Source: JAWPMV01 sp038527215
Lineage (GTDB): Bacteria > Bacteroidota > Bacteroidia > J057
Length of the DNA stretch: 23,089 nucleotides
Direction of reading: 5' to 3'
Assembly (NCBI GenBank): GCA_038527215.1
Contig: JBCBGC010000136.1
Span: forward strand, 1 to 23,089
The stretch's first letter is position 1; every line of letters starts with the position of its first letter. The notes under the pieces are model-generated. The model was not told the DNA's origin. It did no database searches and saw nothing but the letters and a program-made list of their open reading frames with translations. A program made the translations under genes and the position numbers. This document shows, in pieces, positions 14,752 through 19,908 of the stretch.

Positions 14752-15942
14752 TTACAGTCGTAACCCCAGGGCCATCCCGAGGATAAAAGCGGAAAGCCCA
14801 TCTGAGCGATAATAGCGACTGGCCCGCAGGTCCAGGCTATCCCATCGCCCAATTCTATTTCTTCCCATGCGAAACCTTCCCAGTCCCAGGGCGGGCGTAA
14901 GGCTGATGCCCAGGCCGGCTTTCAGGCTGGTAAAGGAAGATAAATCATAATCGGAAGTATAATAAGCTGCATCTATCGCATGCTCCGCGTAAGGAGCAAA
15001 CCAGCGGGCGCCTTGTTGCCAGTGGGTGCGGACAAAAGGATAAATGGACAGCCAGGGTACCGTCCGTAAGGGAGTTTCCAGGTTCAGGGTGTGGGCCATC
15101 AGGCCGAAGCTATCGTTGTAAAAGCGGTAATAGGTGCGCAACACCAGAAAATCACTGACAAAATAATTCAGGCGTACCCCCAGCGGAAATTTGATCCGGC
15201 GATTGGGGAGTTTTTCAATGGTATGCTCTCCTGGCACATTGAAATAAACCCGGTGGAAAGGGGTAGATAGCAGCCCAAACTGGCCGACCAGTTCCGCATG
15301 AAAGGAAAGCTGTAGTCGAGGGTTGACCACCTGGGCGAAACTCCCGCTAAGCTGTACGGAGCGACGCTTGTCGGTGGGTACGCTGACTTTTCCAGGGATG
15401 CGGAGTTCTTCGGGAAAAATGACCACCCAGGTATCAAAAAAGACCTGGCTATGCAGCGAAAAACTCCGGTTTTGATCGGGGGCCAACCAACTTAGGTCAG
15501 CTTTTAAGCCCGAGGAAATGTAGTCGGACTCTATCGAACCGCTCAGGCCCATGCCCCAGGTCCAGGCTGAACCTTTGATTTTGCGTTGGAAGCCTGCCGC
15601 GAACTGCGCCCGGTTGTCTTTGCTAGATGCCGAAGATTCCCGGCTATCAATGGCATCGGTAGAAGCCGAGGTATAGTGATTGATTGAGGTTTGCAGGTTG
15701 ATGCTGCTCAGGCTGTCCAGGGGAATGACGGCAATGATGTCATTGGCAAAATCTGTCAGCTCCTGGGTGCCAATCCCGCCGGTGACCGCCGCGTGATCTC
15801 CCTCCTGCTCATAATAGTGGAGGAGAAAATCAATCTCTACCGGGGCCAGACTCGTATCCGATTGAGCCAGGCCGGTACCCAGGATGCTCCAGCCCATCAG
15901 ACTGAAGGGGATCAGGTGCGCTATGAGAGAAAATATTTTCAC
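14752..15942 (-). CDS. DUF3570 outer-membrane-like protein
   Basis: A 396-residue protein with a signal peptide (about 1-26) and the DUF3570 opening: HYYEQEGDHAAVTGGIGTQE (42-61), then INHYTSASTDAIDSRESSAS. After that come alternating amphipathic strands (SFSLHSQVFFDTWVVIF; LQLSFHAELVGQFGLL; SDFLVLRTYYRFYNDSFGL; FVRTHWQQGARWFAPYAEHA) and a C-terminal strand ending GMALGLRL, all suggesting a beta-barrel in the outer membrane. DUF3570 is uncharacterised. It is the last gene of a tightly spaced cluster, starting 8 bp after the DUF4266 gene, and the neighbours (ApbE, DUF4266, thioredoxin-like) form a combination I recall in other Proteobacteria and Bacteroidota. The conserved VTGGIGT piece loosely resembles an ApbE flavinylation site but does not match it. 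Confidence 0.85.
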   Translation of the reverse strand: MKIFSLIAHLIPFSLMGWSILGTGLAQSDTSLAPVEIDFLLHYYEQEGDHAAVTGGIGTQELTDFANDIIAVIPLDSLSSINLQTSINHYTSASTDAIDSRESSASSKDNRAQFAAGFQRKIKGSAWTWGMGLSGSIESDYISSGLKADLSWLAPDQNRSFSLHSQVFFDTWVVIFPEELRIPGKVSVPTDKRRSVQLSGSFAQVVNPRLQLSFHAELVGQFGLLSTPFHRVYFNVPGEHTIEKLPNRRIKFPLGVRLNYFVSDFLVLRTYYRFYNDSFGLMAHTLNLETPLRTVPWLSIYPFVRTHWQQGARWFAPYAEHAIDAAYYTSDYDLSSFTSLKAGLGISLTPALGLGRFRMGRNRIGRWDSLDLRASRYYRSDGLSAFILGMALGLRL

Positions 15943-15950
15943 CTAATGCC

Positions 15951-16172
15951 TTAATTACAGCCGCAACCTCCGCCTACTTTTCCCCCATTTGCTCCGGCAG
16001 CTCCTTCGCGATAGGAAGCGATACTATGCTCGTATCCTTCTATGGTTCTGGAACCCAGCTTCATTTCCTTGTCATTCAGGTACATTTTTTCATAGGCCTT
16101 GACGGACACGCAAGAGGAAGTCATCAGCAATATTGCTAACAGCCCCAGCATATTTCGAGAGACAATTTTCAT
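15951..16172 (-). CDS. DUF4266 mini-lipoprotein with Gly/Cys C-terminal tail
   Basis: A 73-residue lipoprotein. A short signal sequence ends in the lipobox LMTSSC with the lipidated cysteine at 21. The body VKAYEKMYLNDKEMKLGS is the DUF4266 signature (YEKxYLND.xM), and the protein ends in GGKVGGGCGCN, with two cysteines at 70 and 72 separated by a glycine. DUF4266 has no assigned function. Such a CxC tail on a membrane-anchored peptide next to a CxxC thioredoxin and an ApbE flavin transferase suggests that the cysteines are redox-active, metal-binding or the target of a modification; this is inference. It precedes the DUF3570 gene by 8 bp and follows the ApbE gene by 53 bp. Confidence 0.85.
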   Translation of the reverse strand: MKIVSRNMLGLLAILLMTSSCVSVKAYEKMYLNDKEMKLGSRTIEGYEHSIASYREGAAGANGGKVGGGCGCN

Positions 16173-16225
16173 ATTAGCAAAATCTTATATCCCAGGCGGG
16201 ATTGCAAACCTTTTTCCAAATTCTA

Positions 16226-17284
16226 TCAGGGTTTTTTCTCGGGAAAAATAGCCCCGTCTAGGGGCCGTGCGTCAAAGTCAGGCAAAACCAATCCTTTGGA
16301 TTGGAGCATTTGGTCCTGATCATTCACCAGGATACACTCAATGCCTTTCAGTTGATTGACCAGCGCTAAGCCTTTTTGCGCGCCCATCACAAACACCGCT
16401 GTAGCGAGGGCATCGGCCAACTCAGCATCCGGACAGATGACGCTGACACTCTTCAATCCGCTGGCTGGCCAACCCGTGCGCGGGTCAATGATGTGGGCAT
16501 ATTGTTTTCCCTCAAATTCCACGAAACGCTCATAGTCCCCTGAAGTAACCACCGATTGGTCTCGGAGGGGAATCCAGGCAATCCACTGGCCAGGCTTGGC
16601 CGGATGGGCCAGGCCTATTTCCCAATATTTTTTACCCGGAGGCTTGCCCCAGCAAAAAAGGTCTCCGCCGGCGTTGATCAGTCCTTGGGCCAGCCCGGCT
16701 TTTTTCAACAGATCTCTTACCCGATTGGCCGCGTAGCCTTTGCCGATCGCTCCAAAGCCAATCTTCATGCCGGACTGCTTCAGAAATACAGTCGTATCCG
16801 ATGGCCTTAGCTCAACCTGTGCATACCCTACATGTCGGATAGAAGCCTGGATTTTTTCTGGAGGAGGGAGCTCGGTCATGCTGCCGTCGAATTTCCAGAT
16901 GCGATCCATGGCGGCATAAGAGATATCGAAAGCCCCTTTCGTAAGGCGGGAAACCTTGAGGGCCCGATAGATCAAATCATACAGCTCTTTGGACACGGGG
17001 ACCGCTTTTTGTCCTGCTTGTTGGTTGATCTTACTGGTTTGGGAGTTGGCTTGCCAGGAGGAAATCAATCTTTCAATCCGGTCTATTTCTGCCCAGGCCC
17101 GGGCGAAGTGGGGCTGCAAACTAGCTTCATCCGTTCCATAAAGGGTTAGCGAAAAGGCAGAGCCCATTTTGGAGCGATGCTGGACAAAAGCCTTAGGTTG
17201 AGCCAACAGCTTGGAAGAAGCCAGGGTCAGGACCAGAAGGCATCCCATCCAATGGGTGGGTTTATGAGAAAGAAAAGACTTCAT
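16226..17284 (-). CDS. apbE: FAD:protein FMN transferase (ApbE)
   Basis: A 352-residue periplasmic enzyme that transfers FMN from FAD to a Thr/Ser of target proteins. Residues 1-28 look like a signal peptide (no lipobox cysteine). Conserved ApbE blocks: KGAFDISYAAMDRIWKF (115-131), GFGAIGKGYAANRVRDLL, LINAGGDLFCWG, VVTSGDYERFVEFEGKQYAH, IIDPRTGWPASGLKSVSV (the DxxTG metal/flavin site) and ADALATAVFVMG. All the residues expected of an active enzyme appear to be present. The usual targets carry a D-x-x-[ST]-G-A-T sequence; I see none in the neighbouring genes, so its substrate is probably encoded elsewhere or is one of the unknown cluster proteins. The start is 9 bp after the stop of the preceding OMP-like gene. 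Confidence 0.93.
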   Translation of the reverse strand: MKSFLSHKPTHWMGCLLVLTLASSKLLAQPKAFVQHRSKMGSAFSLTLYGTDEASLQPHFARAWAEIDRIERLISSWQANSQTSKINQQAGQKAVPVSKELYDLIYRALKVSRLTKGAFDISYAAMDRIWKFDGSMTELPPPEKIQASIRHVGYAQVELRPSDTTVFLKQSGMKIGFGAIGKGYAANRVRDLLKKAGLAQGLINAGGDLFCWGKPPGKKYWEIGLAHPAKPGQWIAWIPLRDQSVVTSGDYERFVEFEGKQYAHIIDPRTGWPASGLKSVSVICPDAELADALATAVFVMGAQKGLALVNQLKGIECILVNDQDQMLQSKGLVLPDFDARPLDGAIFPEKKP

Positions 17285-17293
17285 GCTACTGGC

Positions 17294-17950
17294 TTAATGC
17301 TTAGGCGCGCCCCAGGTATATACCAAACTGACCAGCAGGCCCAGATGATAAATATCATGACTGGTTCCGGGGGCGGCTTCTGCTTTCGGAAAAAGGTGCC
17401 TGCGTCCCCCATGGCCAGTGAGGCGAAATTCCCAATGTCTGGTGGTCCAGGCCTGCTCTACCCCCAGCGCTCCTTGCAAGGGTAGACCGATATCGTCAGC
17501 CTGTGGATGAGTATGCTGTAACCAAAAAGTACCGAGCCTGAGCATGGGTCCGGCCCCGTATTTTCCGCGTTTTATCATGCGGTAGCTTGCTCTCACCGAA
17601 AGGTCAAATAGGGTCACATATTCTCCAAAGGGAGCAATGCGGTAGATTTGGCGGCGACCCGTACGGTGGGCAGAACTGATCATGTCATCTCCATAGAGGG
17701 TATGATAGCCTCCCTGGAGGCCCAGATGGAGCCTGTCCCATCGCTTTTGGAGGCCTAGTTGCAAAGGCACCATCGCCAGCAGGTAGGTCCGGTCATAGCC
17801 CTGATGAAACTGGTCCTGATCGAATCCCTTGTTAAAAATCCAAAAGCCGGTTTCCACCCCTGCGGAGACAGAAATGCCCCAGGAAGATTGAGCGGGCAGC
17901 CCCATGGCCCATCCCAGGATGAACAGCCAGATGCCTATTTTCCTTTTCAT
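17294..17950 (-). CDS. Unrecognised outer-membrane-like protein inside the ApbE cluster
   Basis: A 218-residue protein with a signal peptide (MKRKIGIWLFILGWAMGLPA, 1-20) and a sequence of short amphipathic beta strands with aromatic ends (WGISVSAGVETGFWIF; LHLGLQGGYHTLYG; FDLSVRASYRMIKRGKYGAG; HWEFRLTGHGGRRHL; HLGLLVSLVYTWG). This suggests a small beta-barrel of perhaps eight to ten strands. I do not recognise a named family. It is rich in histidine (several His between 80 and 210), but no clear metal motif. Its ATG overlaps the thioredoxin-like stop by 4 bp (ATGA) and ApbE starts 9 bp downstream, so it is firmly built into the operon. Function unknown. Confidence 0.65.
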   Translation of the reverse strand: MKRKIGIWLFILGWAMGLPAQSSWGISVSAGVETGFWIFNKGFDQDQFHQGYDRTYLLAMVPLQLGLQKRWDRLHLGLQGGYHTLYGDDMISSAHRTGRRQIYRIAPFGEYVTLFDLSVRASYRMIKRGKYGAGPMLRLGTFWLQHTHPQADDIGLPLQGALGVEQAWTTRHWEFRLTGHGGRRHLFPKAEAAPGTSHDIYHLGLLVSLVYTWGAPKH

Positions 17951-18390
17951 GGGGTTTCAGCGGTTAAGGCAGTCAGATGGGTAAGGAACTGGACAGGATT
18001 TCGAAGCTGGGTATTTACTTCCGCTAGCGGGCTGCCATCTGGATGAATGGCGAGCACGTAAGGGAAACTTCCTTTCGGATTATAGCGCTCGGCCAGGGCT
18101 TTATTATGGGCTTGTTGTTCGGCAGAGAGGCGATTTTTTCTGGCCCGGGGAAAGTCAACTTCCACCAGCACCCAATCTTCTGGAGCCTGGGTCCGGAATA
18201 CCTCAGATTCAAATACTTGTTTTCGAAGTTGAATACAGTTCTTGCACCAATCAGAGCCCGAGAAGACCATCAGAATCGGTTTCTGTTGGGCCCGGGCAGT
18301 GGCCTGGGCCGATTCAAAATCTGTTTCCCAACCTTCCGAGAGGGGAGGGGAGAAAGTCAACAGCGCAAGCAGGATGAGATAAATTGGCAT
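17947..18390 (-). CDS. Exported thioredoxin-like protein (SDWCKNC)
   Basis: A 147-residue protein with a hydrophobic N-terminal export signal (MPIYLILLALLTFSPPLSEG) followed by a thioredoxin fold: ARAQQKPILMVFSGSDWCKN contains the start of the redox site C49-K-N-C52, and the cis-proline region is GSFPYVLAIHPDGSPL (about 112-127). The SDWCxxC form and the insertion between the two is typical of the DsbD-gamma/thioredoxin_7-like group. It probably acts outside the inner membrane on the disulfides of envelope proteins. As first gene of the DUF3570 cluster it may keep the cysteine pair of the DUF4266 lipoprotein reduced; that is speculative. It starts 33 bp after the LacI-family gene stop, so read-through from that gene is possible. 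Confidence 0.85.
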   Translation of the reverse strand: MPIYLILLALLTFSPPLSEGWETDFESAQATARAQQKPILMVFSGSDWCKNCIQLRKQVFESEVFRTQAPEDWVLVEVDFPRARKNRLSAEQQAHNKALAERYNPKGSFPYVLAIHPDGSPLAEVNTQLRNPVQFLTHLTALTAETP

Positions 18391-18423
18391 GTTCTGGCAG
18401 ATTGATTTCCCAATTTAACGAAA

Positions 18424-19470
18424 TCAAACGGCCAAACGTGTCGGACTGGTGGATTTTCTAATCTTTACCTCGGTTTTCAGGATGATATGCTGGGCATCAA
18501 AAGCGGTTTCATCTTTGCGGGCCTTGATTTCTTCCAGCAAGAGTTCAGCTGCTTTTCGGCCCATATCCAGGGAAGGCTGGGCGACTGAACTCAGATTAGG
18601 CTCAATCACAGAGGACATGATCCAGTCGCTGAATCCGGCCACCGCAATGTCATCTGGTACGATGCGGCCTGTCTCCTTGATGGCCACCATGGCCCCCATG
18701 CCTACGGAGTCGGTAATGCAGAAAATGGCGTCGCAGGGTTGATCCATTTCCATACATACCCGGGCAAATCTTTTGCCTTCCTCCATGGTAATGTCTTCAC
18801 AGGCAAACACCAGCTTATCATCTACGGGGATGTTGTGGGCTTTGAGGGCATCCTGATAGCCTCTCAGGCGATTGCGGGAAGTGGAGGCAATGAGAGGCCC
18901 TCTGAAATGGGCGATTCGCTTATAGCCTTGCTCTATGAGATGGCTGACAATTTGAAAGGCGCCCTGATAATCATCTACAATTACCTTAGAGGCATGGGAC
19001 AAGCCTTCAGGGACCTTATCGAAAAAAACCACCGGCACCCCTGCGTCCAATAATTCTTCGAAATGGGAAAAGTCTTTGGTGCCATGACTGACTGAGACCA
19101 GCAGTCCATCAATGCGACTGGCAAACAAGGCGCGGGTATCGGCAAGCTCTTTCTCATAAGACTCATTGGTCTGACAGAGCATCACCCGATAGTTGCGGTC
19201 ATAAGCGACCTCCATGATCCCTTTAATGACCGAGGAAAAAAAGTGATTAACAATGGAGGGAATGATCACACCGATGATCTGCGATTCACGCTTTCTTAGG
19301 CCGGCAGCCAGGGAGTTGGGTCTGTAATTGAGGCGCTTAGCTAGATCCAGGACTCTTGCTTTGGTTTCATTACTAATATCCGGATAATCCTTCAAGGCCC
19401 TGGATACTGTAGCAGTACTGATCCCCAATTCTTTTGCTAAATCTGCCAGTGTTATCTGTTTTTTTGTCAT
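18424..19470 (-). CDS. LacI-family transcriptional regulator
   Basis: A 348-residue LacI-type regulator. The HTH is at the N-terminus: QITLADLAKELGISTATVSR is followed by ALKDYPDISNETKARVLDLA and a hinge helix (YRPNSLAAGLRKRES). Residues 60-340 form a periplasmic-binding-protein-like effector domain (IIGVIIPSIVNHFFSSVI; SRIDGLLVSVS; PVVFFDKV; GYKRIAHFRGP; DAIFCITDSVGMGAM; VAVAGF-like IAVAGFSDW). Effector probably a sugar, unknown. I chose the ATG at 19470; the 39 earlier in-frame codons cross the operator-like repeat. It is divergent from the SusC/SusD genes, so it most likely controls that uptake locus and itself. The downstream thioredoxin-like gene is only 33 bp away on the same strand. 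Confidence 0.93.
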   Translation of the reverse strand: MTKKQITLADLAKELGISTATVSRALKDYPDISNETKARVLDLAKRLNYRPNSLAAGLRKRESQIIGVIIPSIVNHFFSSVIKGIMEVAYDRNYRVMLCQTNESYEKELADTRALFASRIDGLLVSVSHGTKDFSHFEELLDAGVPVVFFDKVPEGLSHASKVIVDDYQGAFQIVSHLIEQGYKRIAHFRGPLIASTSRNRLRGYQDALKAHNIPVDDKLVFACEDITMEEGKRFARVCMEMDQPCDAIFCITDSVGMGAMVAIKETGRIVPDDIAVAGFSDWIMSSVIEPNLSSVAQPSLDMGRKAAELLLEEIKARKDETAFDAQHIILKTEVKIRKSTSPTRLAV

Positions 19471-19908
19471 AAAACCGCCTCTCGTCTTAAAGGTTCCGCA
19501 ATTTATATGAAAAAATATGAATTTTTTTTGCCAACCGAAAAGGTTTACGTAATCGATTTCGGTTGGATTTAGGAAATCTGAGGCCATTTATGGTATTGAT
19601 TTACCAAGAAAAAATACCAAATTTGCTATAAGACGTTTGCTATATGACTACTAATTAAGAACAGGCTTAAGAACTCTGTTTTGCTCAACGAACGTTTAAC
19701 TGGCTACTGAACTAAACTACATGAGGCTACTAATTACACATGCGATCCGCACTCGCTGCTACCATCCTCAAGTAAATCTTATTTAAGTTGCATTCTTTTG
19801 AATGAAGCCTTTTGTCTAAAAGACAGAGGGTTTTGGCGTTTTATATAGGCGTTGGCGTAGCGGCCAACATTGGCTACTGTTACTAAAGTATCAAATCACA
19901 AAGTGAGT
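19471..19908. promoter_or_regulatory. Divergent regulatory region between lacI-type and susC-type genes
   Basis: These 438 bp have no convincing gene. They hold the operator-like inverted repeat (19531-19566), an A/T-rich stretch between it and the regulator start, two pairs of short direct repeats in the susC-side leader (TTTGCTATA at 19622 and 19636; TTAAGAAC at 19655 and 19667), and a 5-bp hairpin TGTCT-AAA-AGACA at 19813-19825. I did not find a clean TAnnTTTG promoter for either gene. The long susC leader (over 300 nt from the operator) would leave room for post-transcriptional control. Confidence 0.5.
19531..19566. promoter_or_regulatory. Perfect inverted repeat, candidate LacI-family operator
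   Basis: CCAACCGAAA (19531-19540) and TTTCGGTTGG (19557-19566) are exact reverse complements with a 16-bp spacer. Inside and overlapping it is a second near-palindrome CGTAATCGATTTCG (19548-19561; one mismatched pair) with the central CG typical of LacI-family operators. It is 60 bp upstream of the regulator's ATG. Binding by this regulator is inferred from position and symmetry. Confidence 0.6.

Noticed and set aside
19471..19587. N-terminal extension of the LacI-type regulator to 19587
   Set aside because: It would put 39 residues ahead of the HTH and cross the operator-like repeat; the family starts right before the HTH.
19702..19878. Three GGCTACT copies around the susC leader
   Set aside because: Irregular spacing and short length; expected by chance.
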